Position numbers and translations under genes: made by a program. This document shows, in pieces, positions 53,264 to 61,742 of a DNA stretch of 64,000 nt (positions are counted from its first letter, which is position 1; every line of letters starts with the position of its first letter). This DNA is from Chitinophaga filiformis (GTDB lineage: Bacteria > Bacteroidota > Bacteroidia > Chitinophagales > Chitinophagaceae). The notes under the pieces are model-generated. The model saw nothing but the letters and a program-made list of their open reading frames with translations, did not search any database and had not been told where the DNA came from. The DNA is taken from contig NZ_CP095855.1 in assembly GCF_023100805.1 (NCBI RefSeq), positions 2,149,001 through 2,213,000 of the forward strand, given 5' to 3'.

Positions 53264-54391
53264 TTAGACAATCTCTTTCAGTCTTGTGATGACCTCATCT
53301 ATCTCTTCTTTCGTATTGTCTTTAGCGAAAGAGAAGCGTACGGCGATCCTGTTAGGATCACTGTTGATGGCGCGGATAACATGAGAGCCTGCATCGGCGC
53401 CGGATGTACAGGCGCTGCCGCCGGATGCACAGATACCATTGATATCCAGGTTGAACAGCAGCATTTCACTCTTCTCCGTTTTGGGGAAAGACACGTTCAG
53501 CACCGTATACAGGCTGCGGCCATAGAGATCGCCGTTATGGCTTACGCCGGGTATATGCTGTTTTAACTGATCCATCATATACATACGGAGATCGTTGATA
53601 TACTTACTGTGTTCTTCCATATGTTCCGTAGCCAGTTCCAGCGCTTTGGCGAAACCAACAATACCATATACATTCTCTGTGCCGGCGCGCATGTTACGCT
53701 CCTGGGCGCCTCCGTGAATGAACGGCGTGATCTTCACATTTTCATTGATGTAAAGAATACCTACTCCTTTCGGGCCATGGAATTTGTGACCGGAGCCATT
53801 TATAAAATGCACCGGCGTATTACGAAGGTCAAAAGCATAGTGCCCTACGGTCTGCACCGTATCGGAATGGAAGATGGCGTCAAATTCCTTACAGAGGTTA
53901 CCTACTGCATGAAGATCCAGCAGGTTACCAATTTCGTTGTTGGCATGCATCAGGCTCACCAGGCAGCGTTCGGGAGAATTGGCCAGCAGTTCGCGCAAAT
54001 GTGCCATATCCACATGACCATCGGGCAGTAATCTTACATTACTCAGCCTGATCTTGTCTTTCGAATGGGCATGTTCCACGGAATGAAGGGTGGCATGGTG
54101 CTCAATTTCAGAAGAAATGATATGCCTGCAGCCCAGGTTGTGAATAGCCGCGTTCACCGCAGTATTGGTACTTTCCGTACCACCCGAGGTAAAAAAGATC
54201 TCTCCCGGATGTGCGTTCAGGATCTTTGCTACGGATTTACGTGCATTTTCAATGGCCAGTCTGGTTTCACGGCCATACGAATAGATGGAAGATGGATTTC
54301 CAAACTTTTCTGTCAGGTAAGGCAGCATCACATCCAGCACGTCTTTATCCAGCGCCGTGGTGGCTGCATTATCAAAATAAATTCTTTTCAA
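53264..54391 (-). CDS. Cysteine desulfurase (NifS/IscS class)
   Basis: 375 residues, using the TTG at 54391 as start so that the protein begins KRIYFDNAATTALD, the normal NifS start. The nearest in-frame ATG upstream (54499) adds 36 residues of unrelated sequence reaching into the glmM terminator. The PLP Lys is in NGSGHKFHGPKGVG, and the catalytic Cys in ASGGSACTSGADAGSH. EIFFTSGGTESTNTAV and SLMHANNEIGN are typical. It supplies sulfur for iron-sulfur clusters or thio-modifications. It has no iscU or suf neighbours, so the pathway is undefined; it could serve tRNA thiolation. Confidence 0.9.
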   Translation of the reverse strand: MKRIYFDNAATTALDKDVLDVMLPYLTEKFGNPSSIYSYGRETRLAIENARKSVAKILNAHPGEIFFTSGGTESTNTAVNAAIHNLGCRHIISSEIEHHATLHSVEHAHSKDKIRLSNVRLLPDGHVDMAHLRELLANSPERCLVSLMHANNEIGNLLDLHAVGNLCKEFDAIFHSDTVQTVGHYAFDLRNTPVHFINGSGHKFHGPKGVGILYINENVKITPFIHGGAQERNMRAGTENVYGIVGFAKALELATEHMEEHSKYINDLRMYMMDQLKQHIPGVSHNGDLYGRSLYTVLNVSFPKTEKSEMLLFNLDINGICASGGSACTSGADAGSHVIRAINSDPNRIAVRFSFAKDNTKEEIDEVITRLKEIV

Positions 54392-54480
54392 GGTAGTGGT
54401 GGTTTTTGATAAAAAATGCCGTTGGCGGACACAAATGTCTGATTTTTTTGGAAAATAATGCGCAATCTCCAAAAAGACGA

Positions 54481-54510
54481 CCGGCGGATACAAATACATG
54501 CATCCGCCGG
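54481..54510 (-). terminator. Intrinsic terminator of glmM
   Basis: CCGGCGGAT (54481-54489) and ATCCGCCGG (54502-54510) pair perfectly; read on the minus strand, the stem is followed by TCGTCTTTTT. It lies 26 bp past the glmM stop. Confidence 0.8.
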
Positions 54511-54535
54511 TTAAAATATTCTAAGTTGCTGGGAA

Positions 54536-55927
54536 TTAGTGCATAAACTCACGGATGTCCTGCATGATGCGCTTGGCGATATTATCTGCCGTGGTCTCAT
54601 TCTGGCTTTCCGCATAGATACGGATAATAGGTTCCGTATTGGAAGTACGCAAGTGTACCCAATCCCTGTCAAACTCTATTTTCAGACCGTCTTCTACGTT
54701 AATGGGCTGATTCCTGTATTTACCCTTGATCTTATCAAAAATGGTAACTACATCCACGCCTTTGTCGAGCTCGATCTTATTTTTGGAAATAAAGTAGTCA
54801 GGGTAGCTGTTGCGCAGGGCTTTCAGGTTCTTTTTGCTCTGTGCCACATGGCTGAGGAAGAGGCCTATACCGATCAGTGCATCGCGGCCATAGTGCAGGT
54901 CCGGTACAATGATACCACCATTACCTTCGCCACCTATCACTGCATTCACTTCCTTCATTTTTCGTACCACATTCACTTCTCCTACTGCAGAAGGATGGTA
55001 TTCCCCGCCGTTCTTCAGGGTCACATCTTTCAGTGCCTGTGTGGAAGAAAGATTGGAAACAGTGTTTCCTTTGCGGCTTTTCAAAATATAATCAGCTACT
55101 GCCACCAGGGTATATTCTTCACCGAACATGCTGCCGTCTTCACATACGAAGCAGAGGCGGTCAACATCAGGATCTACAGCAATACCCAGGTCTGCGCTGG
55201 ATTTATTCACTTCATTGCTAAGTGCAGTCAGGTTTTCCGGCAGGGGCTCGGGGTTGTGGCTGAAACGGCCATTTACTTCGTCGAACAGTACTGTCACCTC
55301 TTCCACTCCCAAAGCCTTCAGCAGGGCAGGAATAAAAATAGCGCCGGTAGAGTTGACAGCATCCACCACTACTTTGAAGTTGCGCGCCTTGATAGCAGGA
55401 ACATCTACCAGGGGATAGTTCACCACCATGTCAATGTGTTTCTGCAGGTAGCTGTCATCTTTCCGGTAGGTACCAAGTTTGTTGACATCTGCGAAAGTAA
55501 AATCCTCGCGTGCAGCAAGATCGAGTACGATCGCTCCGTCATCGCCTGATATGAATTCGCCATCACTGTTCAGTAGTTTCAGGGCGTTCCATTCTTTGGG
55601 ATTATGGCTGGCAGTAAGGATGATACCACCTGCGGCCTGTTCTGCCGTTACTGCTACTTCGACAGTAGGAGTAGTAGAAAGGTCCAGGTCAACTACATCC
55701 AGGCCCAATCCGTTCAGGGTAGCAACTACGAGTTGTTTCACCATTTCACCTGAAATGCGCCCGTCCCGCCCTATTACTACTTTTCTATTATCGGATTGTT
55801 TGATGAGCCATGTGCCGAATGCAGCTGTGAACTTTACAACATCGAGAGGAGAGAGCCCTTCTCCTGGTTTGCCCCCGATAGTTCCGCGAATGCCAGAAAT
55901 CGATTTGATCAGTGCCACGAATTTCAA
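54536..55927 (-). CDS. glmM: Phosphoglucosamine mutase
   Basis: 463 residues, four-domain alpha-D-phosphohexomutase. The phosphoserine loop is LTASHNPKEWN, the metal loop is AVDPDVDRLCFV, the sugar-binding loop is GGEGNGGII, and the C-terminal phosphate site is LRTSNTEPIIRIYAES. The opening SISGIRGTIGGKPGEG is typical of GlmM in Bacteroidota. It converts GlcN-6-P to GlcN-1-P for UDP-GlcNAc; a phosphomannomutase function cannot be fully excluded. It has its own promoter at 55943-55974 and terminator. Confidence 0.9.
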   Translation of the reverse strand: MKFVALIKSISGIRGTIGGKPGEGLSPLDVVKFTAAFGTWLIKQSDNRKVVIGRDGRISGEMVKQLVVATLNGLGLDVVDLDLSTTPTVEVAVTAEQAAGGIILTASHNPKEWNALKLLNSDGEFISGDDGAIVLDLAAREDFTFADVNKLGTYRKDDSYLQKHIDMVVNYPLVDVPAIKARNFKVVVDAVNSTGAIFIPALLKALGVEEVTVLFDEVNGRFSHNPEPLPENLTALSNEVNKSSADLGIAVDPDVDRLCFVCEDGSMFGEEYTLVAVADYILKSRKGNTVSNLSSTQALKDVTLKNGGEYHPSAVGEVNVVRKMKEVNAVIGGEGNGGIIVPDLHYGRDALIGIGLFLSHVAQSKKNLKALRNSYPDYFISKNKIELDKGVDVVTIFDKIKGKYRNQPINVEDGLKIEFDRDWVHLRTSNTEPIIRIYAESQNETTADNIAKRIMQDIREFMH

Positions 55928-55942
55928 TTTTTAAAGGAAGGG

Positions 55943-55974
55943 CAAATATAAAATTACAATCAGCAATAGACAAA
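55943..55974 (-). promoter_or_regulatory. Promoter of glmM
   Basis: Read on the minus strand: TTTG at 55974-55971, 20 bp, then TATATTTG at 55950-55943, a perfect TAnnTTTG element, about 15 bp before the glmM ATG. Confidence 0.68.
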
Positions 55975-56105
55975 TGAATTAAATATATAGCACTCCTTTC
56001 TATTTAAATATTAATTTAAATAGATGTGTTATACTTTTAATGTGGGCTGTTTATATAGGGCTTAGGAAACTTTGCCCCGTTTTTCATTAATGCCACAGTT
56101 TAGCA

Positions 56106-56113
56106 TACTTTTG
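56106..56113 (+). promoter_or_regulatory. -7 element upstream of the LtaS-type gene
   Basis: TACTTTTG at 56106-56113 is a perfect TAnnTTTG, 30 bp before the ATG at 56144. A TTTT at 56081-56084 is at about the right distance for a weak -33 element. Confidence 0.5.
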
Positions 56114-56143
56114 CATGTCAAATTAATCAACAGCTGCGTTTAC

Positions 56144-58156
56144 ATGAAATATTTATGGAAGAGTATACCCCGGTATATTCGATATGTGATTATCCAGGCC
56201 TTATTCCTATATCTCTTCATGGTCGTTTTTCGTCTGGTTTTCTTTTTCTTCTTCTTTAAAACCACCATTACGGATAGCGAAGCCATCCTGAAGGCATGGA
56301 CGCTGGGGTTAAGATTCGATATGCGTCTTGCCCTGATCCTGACTGTTCCCATATTACTGATCGCTTTCATTTTCAGAAATAGCTTTTTTACAAAACCGGC
56401 CATTAGAAAGCCGGTTTTTGTCTATCTCTTCCTGGTGTACCTGGTGCTGACCTTTGCCTATGTGCTTGACCTGGGGCATTATGCCTACCTCGGTTTACGC
56501 ATGGATCCCACTATTACCCGTTTCCTGGCGGCAGGAGAGCGGGCTGACAATGCCAGGATGTTATGGCAGAGCTACCCGGTGGTACGCACCGTACTAGGGA
56601 TTGGCCTTTTCCTGTTCCTGATCTCTTACCAGTTCATCCGTTCCTACCGCCAGCTGGCAAAAGAACCGGCTGTACTGCTCAATAGCCGGAGGTATAGTGG
56701 TTGGCTGTTCTCGATGGTAGCGCTCTTTGCCGCCGGTATTTACGCCAGCATCGCTTACTTTCCGCTTCGCTGGAGCCAGGCGATGTTCACCAGGGATAAC
56801 GGAGTGACCAGCCTGGCGCTGAACCCGGTATTGTACTATGTTTCCAATATGTCCGGCAAAACGGATACCTACGATGTCAAAAAGACAAAAGAGCTTTATC
56901 CTGTAATAGCCCGGTACCTGGGCGTACAGCAGCCCGATGCGGAGAAGCTGAACTTCGTGCGTGATATTCCCGGCGCAGACAGAAAGAAAATGAACGTGGT
57001 GCTGGTCATGCTGGAATCGACCGGGGCGGCAATCACCAGCATGTACAATAACCCGATGCAACCCACGCCTAATATGAAAAGGCTGGCCGACAGCGGGATC
57101 CTTTTCCGTAATTTCTATGTACCGGCTGTCAGCACTGCCAGAACGGTGTATGGTGTGACTACAGGGCTGCCCGATATCAGTTTAACCAAAACCGCTTCCC
57201 GTCATCCGAAGATGATCGACCAGCGGGTGGTGCTGGACCAGTTCAAAGGATATGAGAAATACTACCTGCTGGGAGGAAATACCAACTGGGCCAATATCAG
57301 GGCGGTATTTACGAATAATGTGGATGGTGTGAAGATCTTTGAAGAAGGGTATTATAAAGCGCCTAAAGCAGACGTTTGGGGCGTCTCTGATTATGACCTG
57401 ATCACGGAGGCCGACGAAATATTCAGGGACGCAGGAAAAAGAAAACAGCCCTTTGTGGCTTTCCTGCAGCTGGCGGACAATCACCCTCCCTACACGACTA
57501 CAACGGGAGCGGGCGATTTTAAGAAAGTAACAGAGAAAGAGATCGATAAAGAGCAATTTAAAAAATCAGGATTTGTTTCCATAGATCAGTTCAACGCTAT
57601 CCGTTATGAGGATTATAATGTGGCACACCTCATAGACCTGGCGAAAAAGGGTGGATACCTGGACAATACCATCTTTATTATGTTTGGTGACCATAACTGT
57701 ACCCTGAATCCTTATCATTTTATGCCCACCCCCGAGTACGAACTGGTCAGCGGCTCAGTACATTCCACCTGCTTTATTTATGCCCCTGCGTTAATTAAGC
57801 CGGGCGTGATCAACTATGCGGTCAGCCTTGTGGATATCTATCCCACAATGGCGAAACTGGTAGGCATGCCGGTGAAGAACTATACGCTGGGACGGGATAT
57901 GCTGGATTCTACGCTGGCATACAGGTATGCTTTTGCTTCCTATGCCAAGAACCTCCAGGGTTATATATCCATGATAGGGGAACGCTATATGTATGAGATC
58001 AATACGAAGACCCAGGATGCTTATCTGTACGACATGCAGGGAGATCCTTTGAAAAATGTAAGGGCGCAATATCCCGATACGGCAAAGGCACTCGATAATT
58101 TAACGCGGGCATTTTACGAAAGCACCCGATATTTGATGTTTAACAATAAAAAATAG
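56144..58156 (+). CDS. LTA synthase-family membrane sulfatase
   Basis: 670 residues from ATG 56144 (MKYLWKSIPRYIRYVIIQAL); the open frame to 56072 reads into the promoter. About five membrane helices fill residues 10-240, including a Phe-rich one (VFFFFFFKT). The periplasmic domain (about 285-640) is of the alkaline phosphatase fold: VLVMLESTGA, candidate nucleophile Thr334 in STARTVYGVTTG, MFGDHNC and HSTCFIYAP. It belongs to the LtaS/OpgB/EptA superfamily and probably transfers phosphoglycerol or phosphoethanolamine to an envelope glycan. Gram-negative Bacteroidota make no LTA, so the acceptor is unknown. A methyltransferase gene follows 23 bp later. Confidence 0.88.
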   Translation: MKYLWKSIPRYIRYVIIQALFLYLFMVVFRLVFFFFFFKTTITDSEAILKAWTLGLRFDMRLALILTVPILLIAFIFRNSFFTKPAIRKPVFVYLFLVYLVLTFAYVLDLGHYAYLGLRMDPTITRFLAAGERADNARMLWQSYPVVRTVLGIGLFLFLISYQFIRSYRQLAKEPAVLLNSRRYSGWLFSMVALFAAGIYASIAYFPLRWSQAMFTRDNGVTSLALNPVLYYVSNMSGKTDTYDVKKTKELYPVIARYLGVQQPDAEKLNFVRDIPGADRKKMNVVLVMLESTGAAITSMYNNPMQPTPNMKRLADSGILFRNFYVPAVSTARTVYGVTTGLPDISLTKTASRHPKMIDQRVVLDQFKGYEKYYLLGGNTNWANIRAVFTNNVDGVKIFEEGYYKAPKADVWGVSDYDLITEADEIFRDAGKRKQPFVAFLQLADNHPPYTTTTGAGDFKKVTEKEIDKEQFKKSGFVSIDQFNAIRYEDYNVAHLIDLAKKGGYLDNTIFIMFGDHNCTLNPYHFMPTPEYELVSGSVHSTCFIYAPALIKPGVINYAVSLVDIYPTMAKLVGMPVKNYTLGRDMLDSTLAYRYAFASYAKNLQGYISMIGERYMYEINTKTQDAYLYDMQGDPLKNVRAQYPDTAKALDNLTRAFYESTRYLMFNNKK

Positions 58157-58179
58157 AGCTTTGGGGCGTTCATCTGATC

Positions 58180-58947
58180 ATGGAAGTTTTTAATGATTTA
58201 GCAGTGGAAATACAAAAACAATGGTTTAAAGATTGGTTCAATTCTCCTTACTATCACCTGTTGTACAATAACAGGGATAATGCAGAAGCGGCAACTTTTA
58301 TAGACAAGCTGTTGAACTACCTGCGTCCGGCTGCTAATGCCACCATGCTGGATGTAGCATGTGGTACCGGCCGTCATTCCAGCTACCTGGCCTCAAAAGG
58401 ATATACTGTTACAGGTATTGACCTTTCCATCCGCAGCATTAACATTGCCAAAAAGCTGGAAAATGACCATCTCAGCTTTTATCAGCATGACATGCGACTG
58501 CCTTTCAGGGTGAACTATTTTGATCTTGTATTTAACTTTTTTACCAGCTTTGGATATTTTGATACGGAAAGGGAAAATGAGAATGCCCTGCGTACCATGC
58601 GGAATGCCCTGAAGCCGGGAGGATGCCTGGTACTCGACTATCTGAACAGTCCTTATGTTAAGGCCAACCTGGTGCCATTTGAGGTGAAAGAAAAAGGAGA
58701 GGTGGTGTTCGATATTGTCAGGGAGGTAAATGACGGAAAGTTTCAGAAACAGATCAATATCCTGGACCGTTCCCGTTTATACCGGACAACATTTACCGAG
58801 AATGTCAGTGCCTTTACCCTTCAGGATTTTGAGGAAATGTTCGCTCACCAGGGTTTGCAAATAACAGATATCTTTGGAGACTATCATTTCAATACTTACG
58901 ATGAACAGCATTCGCCAAGACTGATCATTATTGCTACAAAACATTAG
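58180..58947 (+). CDS. Class I SAM-dependent methyltransferase
   Basis: 255 residues with a Rossmann methyltransferase core: MLDVACGTGRHSSYLASKGYTVTGIDLS is motif I and the acidic loop, followed by HDMRLPF, FDLVFNFFTSFGYF and LKPGGCLVLDYLN. The N-terminal helix KQWFKDWFNSPYYHLLYNNRD is shared by a group of Bacteroidota methyltransferases. Substrate unknown. It ends 2 bp before the PAP2 gene and thus belongs to a run of five co-oriented genes from 56144 to 61582. Confidence 0.88.
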   Translation: MEVFNDLAVEIQKQWFKDWFNSPYYHLLYNNRDNAEAATFIDKLLNYLRPAANATMLDVACGTGRHSSYLASKGYTVTGIDLSIRSINIAKKLENDHLSFYQHDMRLPFRVNYFDLVFNFFTSFGYFDTERENENALRTMRNALKPGGCLVLDYLNSPYVKANLVPFEVKEKGEVVFDIVREVNDGKFQKQINILDRSRLYRTTFTENVSAFTLQDFEEMFAHQGLQITDIFGDYHFNTYDEQHSPRLIIIATKH

Positions 58948-58949
58948 CC

Positions 58950-59528
58950 ATGCTGGAAAGACTGCTTAGACTGGACTACAAACTCTTTTTCTATATCAAT
59001 AACGTGTGGCGGAATGCTGTGCTGGATGCTATTGTGCCCTGGTTAAGGGAGCCATATGTATGGGCGCCGCTGTACCTTTTCCTGGTATTGTTTGTGACGA
59101 TCAATTACGGTTGGAAAGGTTTCTGGTGGATCGTTTTTTTCCTGGTTTCTTTTGGTCTGGCTGACCAGGCCAGCTTACACATCAAGGAGGCGGTAGGGAG
59201 GATAAGGCCATGCCGGGACCCGCTGATGCAGCATTTTGTAAGGGTATTGGTGGTATATTGCCCCGGTAGCGGTAGTTTTACCTCTTCCCATGCAGCCAAT
59301 CATTTTGCGCTAAGCACTTTTTGTTTCCTCACTTTCAGGCATATTTCAAAACTGTATGCCTCTCTGTTTTTTGTCTGGGCGCTGCTGATCTGTTATGCAC
59401 AGGTATATGTAGGCGTTCATTACCCGCTGGATGTGATCGGAGGTGCTGTACTGGGTATCATGATAGGTACCCTGAGTGGCGGATTCTTTCAACGGCGTAT
59501 CAGACTGGAACCTGAATTAACAACATGA
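58950..59528 (+). CDS. PAP2-family membrane phosphatase
   Basis: 192 residues, about five membrane helices. The three PAP2 motifs are visible: KEAVGRIRPCRD, GSGSFTSSHAANHFA with the catalytic His, and VGVHYPLDVIGGAVLG with the nucleophile His and Asp. It could act as undecaprenyl pyrophosphate or other lipid phosphatase at the inner membrane. It overlaps the ZIP transporter gene by 4 bp. Confidence 0.88.
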   Translation: MLERLLRLDYKLFFYINNVWRNAVLDAIVPWLREPYVWAPLYLFLVLFVTINYGWKGFWWIVFFLVSFGLADQASLHIKEAVGRIRPCRDPLMQHFVRVLVVYCPGSGSFTSSHAANHFALSTFCFLTFRHISKLYASLFFVWALLICYAQVYVGVHYPLDVIGGAVLGIMIGTLSGGFFQRRIRLEPELTT

Positions 59529-60256
59529 ACTGGATCTTTCTTTTAATTATTTTACTGGCCACATTAGGCGGTGGTTTAATTCCCATGACGGTAAGAAGGG
59601 TAACCCCCAACTTCCCGATCTACATGCTGGCATTTACCGGCGCCTGCCTGTTTGGAGTCACTATCATGCACCTGTTGCCTGAAGTGTATCATGAACTGGG
59701 ACATCAGGCAGGTATCTATATCGTATTGGGTTTTTTCCTGCAGGTGGCCCTGCAGGCATTGTCGCACGGAACGGAACACGGGCATACCCATGTGCCGAAA
59801 GATGGTCATCACCACGTACAGATCTTTCCACTGCTGCTGGGATTGTCCATTCATGCTTTTATGGAGGGTATTCCCCTGGGTTTTCATTTTGAGGACCGCG
59901 CGGCCCTGGCCTCACTGGTTATAGGGGTAGCTGCGCATAAGCTGCCCGAGGCATTTACACTGATCACCGTCATGATGCACGCCCATCAACAGGGAGGGCG
60001 GTTATGGCGTATCCTGATCATTTTTTCACTGGTTACGCCTGTTGCAGCGCTGCTGGCATCTGTTCTGGGGCAACAATCTGCGTATATATCCAATATTACT
60101 GCTTACATCGTAGCATTGGTGATAGGTGCATTCCTGCATATTTCTACCACCATTTTCTATGAAAGCGGTACCAAACACCATGAATTGAGCTATCGTAAAG
60201 TAATTGCCATAGCGGCAGGGTTGCTTTTAGCATTTCTTACCTTAATATTTGAATAA
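59525..60256 (+). CDS. ZIP-family divalent metal transporter
   Basis: 243 residues, about eight membrane segments. The His-rich cytoplasmic loop HGTEHGHTHVPKDGHHHV lies between the third and fourth helices, and the two transport motifs are in HAFMEGIPLGFHFED and GVAAHKLPEAFTLITVMMHAHQ, which carry the metal-binding His, Glu and Gln-like residues of ZIP helices four and five. It should import zinc or a similar metal ion. Coupled to the PAP2 gene by a 4-bp overlap. Confidence 0.9.
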   Translation: MNWIFLLIILLATLGGGLIPMTVRRVTPNFPIYMLAFTGACLFGVTIMHLLPEVYHELGHQAGIYIVLGFFLQVALQALSHGTEHGHTHVPKDGHHHVQIFPLLLGLSIHAFMEGIPLGFHFEDRAALASLVIGVAAHKLPEAFTLITVMMHAHQQGGRLWRILIIFSLVTPVAALLASVLGQQSAYISNITAYIVALVIGAFLHISTTIFYESGTKHHELSYRKVIAIAAGLLLAFLTLIFE

Positions 60257-60280
60257 TTCTTTATTTTTAGCCTTTTAAAC

Positions 60281-61582
60281 ATGGAAGTCGTCGTCATTAT
60301 CCTCATCCTTATTTTGCTAAATGGCTTATTCTCAATGTCAGAGGTCGCCATGGAATATGCACGTAAAGCAAGGCTGGAATATCTGGCCAATAAAGGGGAT
60401 GAAAAGGCAAAAGCTGCGCTTAAACTGGCCAGCAATCCGGACAGGTTTCTCTCCACTGTCCAGGTGGGAATCACACTTATCAGCATTTTAATAGGTATAT
60501 TATCAGGTATCAGCCTCAAACCACGCCTGGTTGAATATATTTCGGGTTATCCACAGTTAAGTTCTTATGCCGATGGTATTGCCATTACCGTTATTGTGGT
60601 GGTGGTAACCTATTTTACACTGGTACTGGGCGAACTGGTGCCCAAGCGCCTGGGCATTTTACGCCCGGAAGCTATTGCCAGGCAAACGGCAGCCCCGATG
60701 AAATGGGTGTCTATGGTCACCTATCCATTCATATGGCTGCTGACCATATTCACCAACATGCTGGTGAATATCTTCAATCTGAAGCCAAGCACCGACAACA
60801 ATGTGACGGAAGAAGAGATCAAAGCGCTGATCAATGAGGGCACCACCGCAGGCGCCATCGAGGAGACCGAGCAGGAGATCATAGAAAGGGTGTTTCACCT
60901 GGGAGACCGTAATATTACCTCCCTCATGACGCACCGTACCGATATCGTATACCTGGATATCAATGATCCTAAAGCAGTTATCCGCAGTAAGATCCTGGAC
61001 AGTCCGCACTCCGTGTACCCTGTATGTGACGACGTAATTGACAATATCCAGGGTATTATCACCATCAAGGACCTTTATACAGCAGCAGCAGATACGGGCC
61101 ATGAGCTGGCGCGTATCATGAAAAAGCCCCTGTTTGTACCGGAGAACAACTCTGCTTACCAGGTACTGGAAAAATTCAAGGAAACACAGAGCCATGCTGC
61201 GTTTATTGTAGACGAATATGGAACTTTCCTGGGTATGATCACCCTGAATGATATACTGGAAGCCATTGTAGGAGACATGCCGGAAACCGGGCAGGACGAC
61301 GATTACGAAATAGTACGCCGCGAAGATGGTTCCTACCTGGTAGATGGACAGATCCCATTCTATGACTTTCTTGCCCGGTTTGACAAGGAAGACTGGATGG
61401 CAGAGTTTGAGCAGGAATTTGATACGATGGCTGGTTTTATCCTGCACCACCAGGAACATATCCCCAAGATTGGAGAAAAATTTGAGTGGAGGGGCTTCAC
61501 TTTTGAAATTGTTGATATGGACGCCCACCGTATAGATAAGGTACTGGTGGAAGCGCCTGCGGATGCCGTGGAAGAAGGATAA
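60281..61582 (+). CDS. CorC/CNNM-family (hemolysin C-like) membrane protein
   Basis: 433 residues in three parts: DUF21/CNNM membrane domain (about 1-190, with NGLFSMSEVAMEYARKARLE, GITLISILIGILSG, VLGELVPKRLGIL), a CBS pair (about 205-335, including MTHRTDIVYLDI and AAFIVDEYGTFLGMITLNDILEAIVGDM) and a C-terminal CorC_HlyC domain (about 345-425, TMAGFILHHQEHIPKIGEKFEW). These proteins are linked to magnesium and cobalt export. It lies 24 bp after the ZIP gene, so the two may both handle metals. Confidence 0.92.
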   Translation: MEVVVIILILILLNGLFSMSEVAMEYARKARLEYLANKGDEKAKAALKLASNPDRFLSTVQVGITLISILIGILSGISLKPRLVEYISGYPQLSSYADGIAITVIVVVVTYFTLVLGELVPKRLGILRPEAIARQTAAPMKWVSMVTYPFIWLLTIFTNMLVNIFNLKPSTDNNVTEEEIKALINEGTTAGAIEETEQEIIERVFHLGDRNITSLMTHRTDIVYLDINDPKAVIRSKILDSPHSVYPVCDDVIDNIQGIITIKDLYTAAADTGHELARIMKKPLFVPENNSAYQVLEKFKETQSHAAFIVDEYGTFLGMITLNDILEAIVGDMPETGQDDDYEIVRREDGSYLVDGQIPFYDFLARFDKEDWMAEFEQEFDTMAGFILHHQEHIPKIGEKFEWRGFTFEIVDMDAHRIDKVLVEAPADAVEEG

Positions 61583-61609
61583 TCTGATTAAGGGGAGGGA
61601 CTGGTCTGA

Positions 61610-61684
61610 TTACGAATTGTAAATGGCAGATACGTATGATTATCATACAGATAAATTACGTAGTTCTCCATTTGTGATTCGTAA
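61610..61684. repeat. Inverted repeat overlapping the ammonia-lyase promoter
   Basis: TTACGAATTGTAAATGG (61610-61626) faces CCATTTGTGATTCGTAA (61668-61684), 14 of 17 complementary, and encloses a perfect dyad GTATGATTATCATAC (61634-61648). The right arm contains the -33 TTTG of the promoter at 61671. Confidence 0.65.
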
Positions 61685-61703
61685 TTGTTTTTTGCTAATT
61701 TTG
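61671..61703 (+). promoter_or_regulatory. Promoter of the ammonia-lyase operon
   Basis: TTTG at 61671-61674, 21 bp, then TAATTTTG at 61696-61703, a perfect TAnnTTTG. It lies 40 bp before the ATG at 61743. Confidence 0.68.
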
Positions 61704-61742
61704 AGCACTTTTTTACATAATCAAATAATTTAATTTAAAATA

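Noticed and set aside
54539..55549. Long plus-strand open frame opposite glmM (336 codons)
   Set aside because: It lies fully antisense to a clear gene and its translation, rich in His, Ile and Cys, matches no family.
60659..61528. Minus-strand open frame of 289 codons opposite the CorC/CNNM gene
   Set aside because: Shadow of the plus-strand coding sequence; no recognisable protein.
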